A DNA stretch of 64,000 bases from assembly GCF_001632745.1 (NCBI RefSeq), contig NZ_LQRT01000060.1, positions 248,001-312,000 of the forward strand, given 5' to 3'. Under the pieces are notes generated by a model. The model saw only the letters and a list, made by a program, of their open reading frames with translations, did not search any database and was not told where the DNA came from. This document shows positions 18,821-26,950 of this stretch, piece by piece. This DNA is from Aquimarina aggregata. Lineage in GTDB: Bacteria > Bacteroidota > Bacteroidia > Flavobacteriales > Flavobacteriaceae. Positions within the stretch are counted from its first letter, which is position 1; every line of letters begins with the position of its first letter. A program made the position numbers and the translations under genes.

Positions 18821-18869
18821 TATATATTCTATTGTATATAGGCTATCAACATATACAATAGAATATATA
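18821..18869. terminator. Perfect 19-bp stem-loop after barrel paralogue 3
   Basis: Nineteen bases at 18821-18839 are perfectly complementary to 18851-18869 with an 11-nt loop (AGGCTATCAAC). It sits 30 bp beyond the stop of paralogue 3 on the minus strand. The stem is wholly A+T rich except for three pairs and no T run follows, so it may be a terminator, an mRNA-stabilising hairpin or a protein site. Confidence 0.55.
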
Positions 18870-18898
18870 AATAAGAAATAGTATTTTGATTTAGCTAT

Positions 18899-19810
18899 TT
18901 ATCTTGCATTGTAGACTAACCCAAAAGATACACCAGATTCTTTGTTGTAGTTTCTTCCTGTTAATGTTGCTGCATAACCTGCAGAAACACCTATTGTATT
19001 TTTATAAACAGGAACATAAAAATCAAAAGATAGATTAGTATAATCTACTTCGGTTTCTGGCAAAATAGCAGGACCACCAGCAGCACCAAATTCTGGAGTA
19101 CCAATGTCAAAACCAGACATAGAATCTTGTATCTCTAGTTTGGTATGAACATAAAATAAGTTATTGTGATAGCCAAGCTTTGCTGCATACATCATTGCAT
19201 TTGGGATATCAAAATCACTACTATTACGCAAACTATATCCTAGTTGAATTTCACTAAATATTTTAAAAGGTGTGGTGTATTGAAAAATAGCCGAACCATT
19301 AACGGTTGTTGCTTGATTACCTAAAGAAAGTACGCCAGCTCCTTCATAATCTCCAACAGGGAAAGTAACTCCAGAAGCTCCTCCTAAAGTGATCTTAGAA
19401 GAATCGTCGAAGTTTTTTTCTAATACTCTTGCCTTTACAAATAGTCCTAAATCCTGGACTCCTTCAACTTGTGCTACATTTTGAACGGGATCTAATGCAC
19501 CATCTTCACTTTCGATGCTAATAAAAGGTAAAGTAACTGTTGTCGATAGCCAATCCAAGATAGCGTATTGTCCATAAAAGGAAATAATAGAAGAAGAAAT
19601 TTCTCCTAAACCAGCTGGATTTCCTTCAGACAGGGTAGATCCTCTATAAAATTGATCAGAACTTTTAAACGAGTAACTAGGTGCAATTGTAAGTGAGTGT
19701 TTTTCAGGGTAGAATCCGTTTACTGGGATTTGTGCCAAAGCCGATAAAAAAGGGCACATAAGTAACATGATCCCTATTAAGGATCGCTTAGATTTGTGTA
19801 ACATATTCAT
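18899..19810 (-). CDS. Outer-membrane beta-barrel protein, paralogue 3 of 3
   Basis: 303 aa with a signal peptide ending LSALAQ and the same barrel architecture as its two downstream neighbours (EGVQDLGLFVKARVLEKNF, NSSDFDIPNAMMYAAKLGYH, EVDYTNLSFDFYVPVYKNT, ending SFGLVYNAR). It is the most divergent copy: the CGFVQF block of the others reads SAIFQY here, removing a Cys. Start at 19810 or the Met two codons later; both keep the signal. It is the first gene of the tandem array in the direction of transcription. No function can be assigned beyond outer-membrane location. Confidence 0.8.
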   Translation of the reverse strand: MNMLHKSKRSLIGIMLLMCPFLSALAQIPVNGFYPEKHSLTIAPSYSFKSSDQFYRGSTLSEGNPAGLGEISSSIISFYGQYAILDWLSTTVTLPFISIESEDGALDPVQNVAQVEGVQDLGLFVKARVLEKNFDDSSKITLGGASGVTFPVGDYEGAGVLSLGNQATTVNGSAIFQYTTPFKIFSEIQLGYSLRNSSDFDIPNAMMYAAKLGYHNNLFYVHTKLEIQDSMSGFDIGTPEFGAAGGPAILPETEVDYTNLSFDFYVPVYKNTIGVSAGYAATLTGRNYNKESGVSFGLVYNAR

Positions 19811-19920
19811 GTTTTTGGTTAATAATAAGTCCGCTTAGACGTTTTAATTGCACATGCCTTACGGTTAAAATATGTTACTGTTTTGTTAATTAAAAAAAAC
19901 TAAAACTTAAGGCCTTTTTT

Positions 19921-20388
19921 TTACCAAAATCGAAAAGGATTTTTAACCAAATTAGAATTAAAATATCGTATATCTCCGGTAACTTCTTTACCTAACCAAT
20001 CTGGTTTTAGAAAAGGTTCATCTTCTTGATTTAATTCTATTTCTGCCAAAATTAATCCTTGATTTTCACCAGAAAAGACATCTACTTCGAAAATATGATT
20101 TCCAGAAGGTATTTCATATCGTATTTTTTCAATTTTTCCTTTTTCACAAAGTGCTAAGAGTTGCTCTGCCTCGACCACGTTAATCTCTTTTTCCCATTCA
20201 TATCTGGAGGTACCAGTGTTATTACTTTTTCCTTTTACAGTGAGAAAGCCTTTCTCACCTTTAATTCGAACACGTACTGCGCGTTCTGGATTAGAATTTA
20301 GATATCCTTGTACTATGCGAGTACTTGTTTTGGATACTTTCTTAAAAGCTTCTGAAGAAACCAGGAATTTACGTTCTATTTCAATCAT
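19921..20388 (-). CDS. CYTH domain protein (triphosphate-binding tunnel fold)
   Basis: ATG at 20388 gives MIEIERKFLV, the exact N-terminal signature (ExExK) of the bacterial CYTH/triphosphate tunnel metalloenzyme family; an upstream in-frame ATG at 20415 would place nine extra residues before it. The 155-aa protein contains the alternating charged strands expected for the tunnel: RAVRVRIKGEKGFLTVKGK, RYEWEKEI, KIEKIRYEI, FEVDVFSG and LAEIELNQED. Proteins of this small type usually hydrolyse inorganic tripolyphosphate or bind nucleotide triphosphates; which applies here is not visible. It follows DUF2911 by 50 bp on the same strand. Confidence 0.9.
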   Translation of the reverse strand: MIEIERKFLVSSEAFKKVSKTSTRIVQGYLNSNPERAVRVRIKGEKGFLTVKGKSNNTGTSRYEWEKEINVVEAEQLLALCEKGKIEKIRYEIPSGNHIFEVDVFSGENQGLILAEIELNQEDEPFLKPDWLGKEVTGDIRYFNSNLVKNPFRFW

Positions 20389-20438
20389 AGTATAACGAAG
20401 ATACAGTAAACCCATCGGTATATACTACACAATAATTA

Positions 20439-21281
20439 TTATTTAGACCATTCTTTGATAGATTTTTCATTAAGTCGAACAAAATCATCATTTTTAGCTT
20501 TAATAGCTAATTCAGTAGATTTTTTTGCAGCTACAATAGCTTCTTTTTTTCTGCCAAGATCGGCAAGAATAAGTGCTTCTCTCCTTAACTGAAAGAATCG
20601 TGGATTGCTGTTATTTGCTTTTTGAATATACGATAATGCCGTGTTTAAGTCTTTACCCGCATCATGCATATAAGAAGCTGCTCTAAAATAATCAATTGCG
20701 GTTGGGCCGGCGAGAGTACTTTTTATGCTAGCCATTGCTTTATCGTCAACGTCTACAACAAAAGGTAATGCTATTTTTGTATTTTCCCATAAAAATAAAA
20801 GTGAAGCACTATTCATTTTGATATCATCAAAACCGATAGTTAACGTTTCTGTTTTATCATTTGTCAGAATTGAGTTGACAGTTGCTACTAATGCTGGTTT
20901 TTTATCTTTATAATTACTCCAGTTACCAGTTTCATAGGTGTAAAAGTATACCTCCCATGCTGAAGCACCAGGCTTTGTAAGTATAGCATATGCACCTTCT
21001 TTCAATTTTTTCCCAGAAATGGTTACTTCGTCACCGAAAGTAATTTTGGTTGCTGCATTTGCTCCGGTTCTCCATAACTTACCATATGGTATGAGGCCTT
21101 GATCTCCAAAAATCAAACGATTGTTGGCACTGGGTCTGGAATATGCAATTTCAATATCTGTAAGTCCGACAGTTTGTATAACTTTTGCAGATGTACTAGG
21201 TGCTGGAGTCTTAATTTGTGCGGTAATTGTGGTAGTCATACTTAGTGCGCAAAGTATGATTAGGTAGAGAATTTTTATCAT
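20439..21281 (-). CDS. Secreted DUF2911 protein with C-terminal TPR-like tail
   Basis: 280 aa, signal peptide ending MTTTITAQ. Residues about 25-165 carry the DUF2911 pattern, including VGLTDIEIAYSRPSANNR, IPYGKLWRTGANAATKITF and LKEGAYAILTKPG. The C-terminal 90 residues look like helical repeats (ALSYIQKANNSNPRFFQLRREALILADLGRKKEAI). DUF2911 proteins are common in Bacteroidetes and have no known biochemical activity. Its start lies 17 bp beyond the stop of the 7TM-AraC regulator on the same strand, so the regulator and this gene are very likely one transcript. Confidence 0.88.
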   Translation of the reverse strand: MIKILYLIILCALSMTTTITAQIKTPAPSTSAKVIQTVGLTDIEIAYSRPSANNRLIFGDQGLIPYGKLWRTGANAATKITFGDEVTISGKKLKEGAYAILTKPGASAWEVYFYTYETGNWSNYKDKKPALVATVNSILTNDKTETLTIGFDDIKMNSASLLFLWENTKIALPFVVDVDDKAMASIKSTLAGPTAIDYFRAASYMHDAGKDLNTALSYIQKANNSNPRFFQLRREALILADLGRKKEAIVAAKKSTELAIKAKNDDFVRLNEKSIKEWSK

Positions 21282-21298
21282 GGTTTTAGTTTTATAGA

Positions 21299-22408
21299 TT
21301 AGTGTGTATTATTCGAGAAATAATCTTTTGGAGTAGTTCCCATTAGGTTTTTAAAGGATTTATTAAAAGTAGTTTTTGAATTAAACCCTGCTTCTTGCGC
21401 AAGCCCAAAAAAAGTCATGTTCTTGGCTTTATCAGATTTGGCAAGCTCTACAAATTCTTTAATACGATAGTAATTAATATACTCAAAGAAATTCATCCCA
21501 ATCCTTTCGTTTAGCAGTCTAGCTATTTCAGGATTACTTACCCCAATCATTTCGGCTAATTCGGATTTTAATAATTTTTGATTGAGGAACGGTTTTTTTT
21601 CTTCCATTAATCGATCTAGATTTGATTTTAATTGGGTAAGATCCTCATTAGATAATTTTGATTGTAAGTACTTTTTTGTTTTTACCAATGAGGTGATTTT
21701 ATATAAATCAGGCTCTTTCATTCCGTAAAATGCGATAAAAAGAATGATAGAGGCAATGCTTAACCAAATAATTTGCCATGCGGATTTATTGAAAAGAGTG
21801 GAACCTACTATCCATGAAAAATACATAGTTGTCCAACACAATAAACACAGACCAATAGCAATTAAAAAATTTAAAAAAAATCGACTTTGTACAGTATAAC
21901 TAATTTCATTTTGAATTTTTGCTCTAAATTTTAAAAATAACCTTAGACTCATTATCCAATACGTGATATTAAAAATTAGTCCAATACCCACACATAAAAG
22001 TATGTTTCTAAATTGTTCTCCACTATCAATTCGTTCTTTGATAATCTCGTCAGAAGGTAGTATAAAGATTATTGTTGCAATAGTATTGTAGAAAAAAGCA
22101 GGGGCATAATGTAATAGATCTTTACTTGAAAATCGTTTTCCAAGTAAAGAAGATCTAGTAAACAAATAGATTGTTGCTCCAAATAATAAAGTAGCAAATT
22201 CAGAAAAAACAATTAAGCGATGATTAGCGCCAAAAATTCCGGATAAAAACAATACTCGACCCGTGAGCCCAATCATTAAAACCAGCACAAAAATGGCAAT
22301 ATATTCATTGATGTTCTTTCTGTTTTTTGGAGAAAATACATAGATAAGCAATAGAAATATACTTTGTAAATATCCAAAATAAACAAGTTGATTTAAAATA
22401 GATTGCAT
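21299..22408 (-). CDS. Membrane-bound AraC-family regulator (7TM sensor half)
   Basis: 369 aa. The first 235 residues contain about seven hydrophobic segments, starting YFGYLQSIFLLLIYVF; the C-terminal 110 residues are an AraC DNA-binding domain with two helix-turn-helix units, ending GLAQEAGFNSKTTFNKSFKNLMGTTPKDYF, the conserved second HTH. This architecture is typical of Flavobacteriia and implies a membrane-tethered regulator that senses a lipid-soluble or periplasmic signal (inference). It is followed at 17 bp by DUF2911 and preceded at 60 bp by a secreted protein gene, its likely local targets. Two further regulators of this design occur in the window. Confidence 0.92.
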   Translation of the reverse strand: MQSILNQLVYFGYLQSIFLLLIYVFSPKNRKNINEYIAIFVLVLMIGLTGRVLFLSGIFGANHRLIVFSEFATLLFGATIYLFTRSSLLGKRFSSKDLLHYAPAFFYNTIATIIFILPSDEIIKERIDSGEQFRNILLCVGIGLIFNITYWIMSLRLFLKFRAKIQNEISYTVQSRFFLNFLIAIGLCLLCWTTMYFSWIVGSTLFNKSAWQIIWLSIASIILFIAFYGMKEPDLYKITSLVKTKKYLQSKLSNEDLTQLKSNLDRLMEEKKPFLNQKLLKSELAEMIGVSNPEIARLLNERIGMNFFEYINYYRIKEFVELAKSDKAKNMTFFGLAQEAGFNSKTTFNKSFKNLMGTTPKDYFSNNTH

Positions 22409-22468
22409 AGCGCAGTTTTGAGTGTTTTATAATTCGAATACTTTTTCTGAATTTAGAGTACAAAATAG

Positions 22469-23176
22469 TTAGTTAATCACAAACTGATTAACATCTTTTA
22501 CTCCTTTGTGATTCATTTTAAGATTTTCTTTGTAAAAAGCATCAAAAGCGGCTTTGTTTTCCCATTGTGTTATCACCATATAATCAGGATTGTAATAGTA
22601 TCCTAAAGGAGATATGCCTTTGGTAAGAGCAAGAATGTTTTTTCCACCCTTATTTTTAGATTTTTGTATCCATTCTTTTTTGAAAGTATTAAATGCATTA
22701 GCATCTTTTTTCCAATACGAGGTTACAACATTATATTTATTCCTATCGATTTCGAAGGAGATGTCTTTAGTCATTTCATAATAGGTCATATTAAAGATAG
22801 ACCAAATATCTCTACGTTGTTTGTGAAAATCTGGAACTTCAGTTTCAATTTCGGCTAAGAACTTTTCTCTGCTTTCTAAATTATCCCATTTTCCGAATAG
22901 GAAATTCTGAGGATGAAAACTACTTTGTGTACTTTCTTTGATAATAAACCCTGGTTGTGGTTTATAACTTCTTTTTGATGCAACAGGAAAAGCTGTTTTT
23001 TTATAGCGATCAAATAATGCACCTCCTTCTGGTTTTGTTGTTAGGAGTAAGATGTCTAGTATTTCACCTTTTTTAAAACTATAAGACTGTTTCTTAGATT
23101 GTGCATTTAGACTAAAATTAGACAGACATACTAAGAGTCCTAAAGCTGCAATTTTTATTAATTTCATAAGTTTCAT
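22469..23176 (-). CDS. Secreted protein, two ABM-like halves
   Basis: A 235-aa exported protein (signal MKLMKLIKIAALGLLVCLSNFSLNAQ). The body appears to be two alpha/beta units: the first contains FLFGKWDNLESREKFLAEIE, the second YMVITQWENKAAFDAFYKEN, both of which resemble the W-x-x-x-x-x-F strand-helix motif of dimeric alpha/beta-barrel (ABM/NIPSNAP-like) proteins. I do not recognise a named family and no catalytic residues can be assigned. It precedes the 7TM-AraC regulator by 60 bp on the same strand, which may make it part of that regulator's operon. Confidence 0.7.
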   Translation of the reverse strand: MKLMKLIKIAALGLLVCLSNFSLNAQSKKQSYSFKKGEILDILLLTTKPEGGALFDRYKKTAFPVASKRSYKPQPGFIIKESTQSSFHPQNFLFGKWDNLESREKFLAEIETEVPDFHKQRRDIWSIFNMTYYEMTKDISFEIDRNKYNVVTSYWKKDANAFNTFKKEWIQKSKNKGGKNILALTKGISPLGYYYNPDYMVITQWENKAAFDAFYKENLKMNHKGVKDVNQFVIN

Positions 23177-23307
23177 TGAATTTTTAAGAATTAAAATTTA
23201 TTTGAAACAAATGTATATGCGGTTTTTGAAAAAGTGAATAAAAATGGGGCTTAAGACGTACAAATACCGTATGTGTACGTATCATTTGTGTATAATTAGC
23301 TTAAATA

Positions 23308-23967
23308 TTAGGTAACCACAAAATCCTTTATCTTATCAGAAACAATCTTTTGTTCATTAAACTCATGATTAGCAAGCCAAATCATTGCCGAGACTATCGT
23401 TTCGGGATGTATAGAGCGATATTTCTTTAATGGACCTAAAAATAAGGGGTTCATTATTTTCATAACGATTTTAAAGAAATATTCTCCAAATCTTTTTTCA
23501 TTCCTTTTTCCTGCAATTAGAGATGGTTGGAGTATATGTGTCTTTGAAATATCGAATTCTAAAACAGCTTTTTCCATTTCACCTTTGGTTCTATTATAAA
23601 AAATCCGACTTTCAGAATCGGCTCCAAGAGCAGAAACAATGATAAGTGTATTAATTGTATTGGTTTTACACAATCTTGCAGCGCTTACAGGGATTCCGTA
23701 ATCAATTTGGTGATAGAATTCTTTATTAGGAGTTTTTGCATTAGTGGTACCAATACAGCAAAAAACTTCATTGGCGGTAAATTTCTCAGCTTGATCTCTT
23801 AATTGCAGCATGTCAATTAAATGTTCTTCTATTTTAGGATGAGCAATACCACAACTTTTTCTGGAAAACAACTTGATTTTATGATATCTAGTGTCTTCAA
23901 TTAGCATTTTTAGCAAAATACTACCCGTTAATCCTGTGGCGCCTAATATAATTGCAGTTTTTGACAT
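23308..23967 (-). CDS. NAD(P)-binding oxidoreductase, HTATIP2/atypical SDR-like
   Basis: ATG at 23967 starts MSKTAIILGATGLTGSILL, a Rossmann fold whose GATGLTG loop binds NAD(P); an earlier in-frame start adds eight residues and is less likely. The 219-aa protein has the atypical SDR layout of HTATIP2/TIP30-like proteins: VFCCIGTTNAKTPNKEFYHQIDYG followed by LIIVSALGADSESRIFYNRTKGEME with the Tyr-x-x-x-Lys-like FYNRTKGEME segment, and HILQPSLIAGKR. Substrate unknown. It is separated from neighbouring genes, with a repeat-type hairpin just upstream of its start. Confidence 0.85.
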   Translation of the reverse strand: MSKTAIILGATGLTGSILLKMLIEDTRYHKIKLFSRKSCGIAHPKIEEHLIDMLQLRDQAEKFTANEVFCCIGTTNAKTPNKEFYHQIDYGIPVSAARLCKTNTINTLIIVSALGADSESRIFYNRTKGEMEKAVLEFDISKTHILQPSLIAGKRNEKRFGEYFFKIVMKIMNPLFLGPLKKYRSIHPETIVSAMIWLANHEFNEQKIVSDKIKDFVVT

Positions 23968-23985
23968 TTTGATTAAATAATTAAC

Positions 23986-24051
23986 TGTCACACCGAGCGG
24001 AGTCGAGGTGCAATACGATCAGAAATATCTCTCGACTCCGCTCGAGATAAC
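23986..24051. repeat. REP-like palindromic intergenic repeat
   Basis: The 14-nt arms CGAGCGGAGTCGAG (23994-24007) and CTCGACTCCGCTCG (24031-24044) are perfect inverse complements around a 23-nt loop. The flanks TGTCAcac and agaTAACA extend the similarity. Its G+C content stands out from the AT-rich surroundings. Similar GAGCGGAGTCGAG hairpins are, from memory, dispersed in many marine Flavobacteriia genomes. Confidence 0.75.
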
Positions 24052-24103
24052 AGAAGAAGTATGTTTAATCTCCTTTTTTTATTCTGTATAAATATATTAC
24101 AAT

Positions 24104-24130
24104 TTGAATGATCAATATCCCTTATTTTTG
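24104..24130 (+). promoter_or_regulatory. Predicted promoter of the dinB 5' fragment
   Basis: TTG at 24104-24106, a 16-bp spacer and TATTTTTG at 24123-24130 match the Bacteroidetes TTG/TAnnTTTG promoter. Transcription would begin about 24135-24138, at or next to the GTG start, so the message would be leaderless or nearly so. Confidence 0.5.
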
Positions 24131-24134
24131 TACT

Positions 24135-24506
24135 GTGGAGGAAGTACTTGCTAATAGAAAAATTATTCATGTAGATATGGATGCATTTTATGCTTCTGTA
24201 GAACAGATGGATAATCCAGAACTGCAGGGAAAACCATTAGCTGTTGGTGGTGGTAAACGTGGGGTAGTTAGTGCAGCTAGTTATGAAGCCCGAAAGTTTG
24301 GAGTACGATCAGCAATGCCAGGATTTACAGCAAGAAAACTTTGTCCGGATTTAATTTTTGTTAGACCTCGATTTGATCGTTATCAGGAGATTTCATCTCA
24401 AGTTAGAAAAATATTCTTTCAATATACAGATTTGGTAGAACCACTATCTCTCGATGAAGCATATCTTGATGTTACCGAAAATATAATGGGGTTCAACTAT
24501 AATTAG
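24135..24506 (+). pseudogene. Truncated 5' copy of dinB (DNA polymerase IV fragment)
   Basis: A 123-residue frame beginning at GTG 24135 (an ATG at 24108 is also in frame) encodes the first third of DNA polymerase IV and then runs out into unrelated residues (NIMGFNYN). Bases 24154-24483 match 26970-27302 inside the intact dinB with only two substitutions and one three-base length difference (three versus four Gly codons). The fragment keeps the catalytic HVDMD and SLDEAYLD motifs but lacks the rest of the palm and fingers, the thumb and the little finger, so it cannot be a working polymerase. The first eight codons differ from the intact gene although both read M-E-E-x-L-x-x-R. It seems to have its own promoter. 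Confidence 0.9.
24154..24483 (+). repeat. Direct repeat, left copy (dinB 5' segment)
   Basis: 330 bp nearly identical to 26970-27302, in the same orientation. Together the copies bracket a 2.5-kb insert carrying two minus-strand genes. Confidence 0.95.
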
Positions 24507-24516
24507 TTAAACCCCA
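24487..24516. terminator. Hairpin at the dinB truncation junction
   Basis: TGGGGTTCAACTA and TAGTTAAACCCCA pair with a single mismatch (G-U compatible on one strand) around TAAT. It begins four bases after dinB identity ends and contains the fragment's stop codon. It lies between convergent genes and could terminate either, although only modest T runs follow. Confidence 0.6.
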
Positions 24517-24539
24517 AAGTTTTATTTGTAATGTAAGTT

Positions 24540-25550
24540 TTAAAGGATTTTTTTAATGCCGACCGCATAAGCACAGATAGTACCCGTATCTGTTGATAAG
24601 TGATCTTTGGATTCTACAAAACTTCCATCTCGTTGAAAACTTGATAGGCCTACTAACATTCTTCCGTTTCCATTGTAAGTGGTTTTTCCACCCGCGCAAG
24701 TAGTAAGATAACCTTCACTACGTTCAAAAAATGCATCTCTACTGTATATACTGGCATAATAATTTGGAGTTTTACAATCTGCTACTTGATCTATTTTAAA
24801 AGATCCGAAATTTGGAATTGTATTTTTGATTCCTATAGCATATGCTGTTATTGTGGCAGGAGATACAACCAAGTGATCTTTACTTTTCACTTTCCAAGAA
24901 TTACCTAAAGGATAAGACTCTGTCAGAAGATTTCCATATCCTGACCAATTTACTTTAGCTCCTCCTCCTATTAATTGATAACCGTTTGAAACAGCTACTG
25001 AAGTACTTGGGTGACCTGCTCTAGCAGATGTTCTGGAAAAAAGACGTAAACTGTTTTTAAGGTCTTGAGCAGGAATGTAATTTCCATTATTGTCTTTAAG
25101 TCTCATTCCGACAACATCTACTAGAAGAGACCAAGGGTTTCCGTTGGGTCTAGAATGGGCTTTTGCCTCTGCCTGCCATCCGTTAAATAAACCATTGTTT
25201 AAAGGAGCGGACATAGTTAACAATGATCCAGGATCAGATGAATAAGGGGGATAAGCATAAGGAATATTTATTCTTGCACCTCCTCCGATACATACAAACC
25301 CATTAGGGACATATGCATTTCCAGATACTAGGTTGGGATTGCCATTATGAAAAACTTGAGTACTACCAATATAGATTTCGATGGTTCCCGTAGCATCTGT
25401 AAAAGTTCTTCCACTTGATGCTTTATTTTCAGGACCTATAATATCTTGATTATCGAAAGTAGTTTGTTTTTCAGGCATACTTTCAAGGCTATCTTTTTCA
25501 CATGAAATAATGATCATGCAAAAAATTAATAACGAAGCGATTTTTCTCAT
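24540..25550 (-). CDS. Secreted lipoprotein with three GGGA/AYAIGIK repeats
   Basis: ATG at 25550 gives the lipoprotein signal MRKIASLLIFCMIIISC; the longer frame to 25610 would bury it. The 336-aa product has a short acidic linker and then three related units of roughly 90 residues. Unit 1 contains NGFVCIGGGARINIPYAYPP and LLTMSAPLN; unit 2 contains NGYQLIGGGAKVNWSGYGN, LLTESYPL and SKDHLVVSPATITAYAIGIK; unit 3 contains CAGGKTTYNGNGRMLVG and SKDHLSTDTGTICAYAVGIK. I do not recognise a named family. Surface exposure is likely from the CEKDSLE sequence after the lipid Cys. It is the downstream partner of the AraC regulator 76 bp away inside the dinB duplication, so it is probably that regulator's target. 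Confidence 0.8.
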   Translation of the reverse strand: MRKIASLLIFCMIIISCEKDSLESMPEKQTTFDNQDIIGPENKASSGRTFTDATGTIEIYIGSTQVFHNGNPNLVSGNAYVPNGFVCIGGGARINIPYAYPPYSSDPGSLLTMSAPLNNGLFNGWQAEAKAHSRPNGNPWSLLVDVVGMRLKDNNGNYIPAQDLKNSLRLFSRTSARAGHPSTSVAVSNGYQLIGGGAKVNWSGYGNLLTESYPLGNSWKVKSKDHLVVSPATITAYAIGIKNTIPNFGSFKIDQVADCKTPNYYASIYSRDAFFERSEGYLTTCAGGKTTYNGNGRMLVGLSSFQRDGSFVESKDHLSTDTGTICAYAVGIKKIL

Positions 25551-25625
25551 AAATGATATTTTTTTGTTGTTAAGAATTCTAGGCAAAGCTAGATTTATTA
25601 GGCAAACCAAAGTTCTGGATACGTT

Positions 25626-26756
25626 TTAAGTTAAGGATTCAGAACTTATTTTGTTTTTTTTATATTGATTGGGAGTCTGATTTGTAAATTTTTTAAATGC
25701 ACTGTAAAAATTTGATTTGGATTTAAATCCACATTCCAATCCAATAGATTCTATAGTGTAGCTATTATATTGACTATCTAACAATATTTTTTTTGAATGT
25801 TCTACTCGTAATTTGTTGATATAATCATTAAAATTTCCTTCGGTATGAGTATTAATTAATTGTGATAAGTATCCATTACTGATTTCAAAATTTTCGGCTA
25901 TTGTATCACGGTTAATATTGTGATTTAGATATACTTTTTTCAATATTATATGTTGATTGATTTTCTCAAAAGTGGCCATACCTTTATTTTGATATGATGA
26001 TAAATTGTTAATTTTTTTTATTTCTAGATGAGAAGATGATCTTCGAATCCCTATGTATCCGATCCAATAAACCCATACTGAAATAGAAATAAAAAAAGGA
26101 TATGCGTAAAAAGATTGTTTCATATCCAATATAATTCCTATAATTGCGGAAAATGTTCCTATTGCAGCTATTGCTGCACCAAAATGAATGATGTACTTTA
26201 ACCAATTGATTTCTTTCTTGATTTTTCTTAAAGTATTTTCATTATCGAAAAGGTTCTCGAATTTTAATACTATAGTATACATCAAATAAATTATTGCCGG
26301 AGTTTGTACAAAGGAAATTAAGTTTGTATATAAAAACAATCCGCGCTCATAATACTTGGTTATGATATATTGAGGATTTAGATATTGTTGATAAAGAAAT
26401 TGACCGCCATGAATGGCAGTAATAATTATAAACGGACCGATGAGATAAAATAGGTGTTTTTTTTTGATTTTTTTTTTGTTTAAAAAATAGTGGGCAAAAA
26501 GATAAAACATAGGTGCAACAAGCCACTGCCATGGAATGTAAGTGTTTCGAACTATTGAAGTTTCAGAAAAAAAATTAATATCAATGAGCATGTGTTGAAT
26601 ATTGCTTATGGATATAAAAAGAACGGTTAGTCCAAGATAAACACTACTCTTAGATCTGTGTTTTTTTGCCAGAAAAACGGCAAGACTAAAAATAATCCCA
26701 TGCACCGAAACAAATAGTATGAATAACTGAAAAAGATTGTAATTTATGGTTTTCAA
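25626..26756 (-). CDS. Membrane-bound AraC-family regulator inside the dinB duplication
   Basis: 376 aa, with about seven hydrophobic segments up to residue 235 (first one LFQLFILFVSVHGIIFSLAVFL) and a C-terminal AraC domain: DTIAENFEISNGYLSQLINT is the first HTH and IESIGLECGFKSKSNFYSAFKKFTNQTPNQYKK the second. No ATG precedes the first hydrophobic segment in frame before a stop, so a TTG at 26754-26756 is the apparent start. Same architecture as the regulators at 21299 and 48511. Together with the lipoprotein gene it forms the whole cargo of the insert between the two dinB copies. Confidence 0.9.
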   Translation of the reverse strand: MKTINYNLFQLFILFVSVHGIIFSLAVFLAKKHRSKSSVYLGLTVLFISISNIQHMLIDINFFSETSIVRNTYIPWQWLVAPMFYLFAHYFLNKKKIKKKHLFYLIGPFIIITAIHGGQFLYQQYLNPQYIITKYYERGLFLYTNLISFVQTPAIIYLMYTIVLKFENLFDNENTLRKIKKEINWLKYIIHFGAAIAAIGTFSAIIGIILDMKQSFYAYPFFISISVWVYWIGYIGIRRSSSHLEIKKINNLSSYQNKGMATFEKINQHIILKKVYLNHNINRDTIAENFEISNGYLSQLINTHTEGNFNDYINKLRVEHSKKILLDSQYNSYTIESIGLECGFKSKSNFYSAFKKFTNQTPNQYKKNKISSESLT

Positions 26757-26896
26757 AAGAGATGTAGGTTAAAATCTAAAAGTTGATTATTTGGATTTTT
26801 GTATCAACTCTAAGTAATGTTTTTTACTAATTTTGGTTGCCAAAAATAGCCAAAAAATTATGGCTCTTGCTAATTTACTTTTTAAAAATATTTTTG

Positions 26897-26928
26897 TTGT
26901 TAATTAACTTAAATGTGTCATAACTTTG
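26897..26928 (+). promoter_or_regulatory. Predicted promoter of intact dinB
   Basis: TTG at 26897-26899 and TAACTTTG at 26921-26928, separated by 21 bp, fit the TTG/TAnnTTTG consensus. Transcription would start near 26934, leaving a leader of about 17 nt. Confidence 0.55.
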
Positions 26929-26950
26929 TAAGAACCAGAATCTTTTTTTA

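Noticed and set aside
24135..24506. dinB fragment as a working short polymerase or regulator
   Set aside because: It lacks the thumb and little-finger domains and ends in unrelated residues; best treated as a pseudogene.
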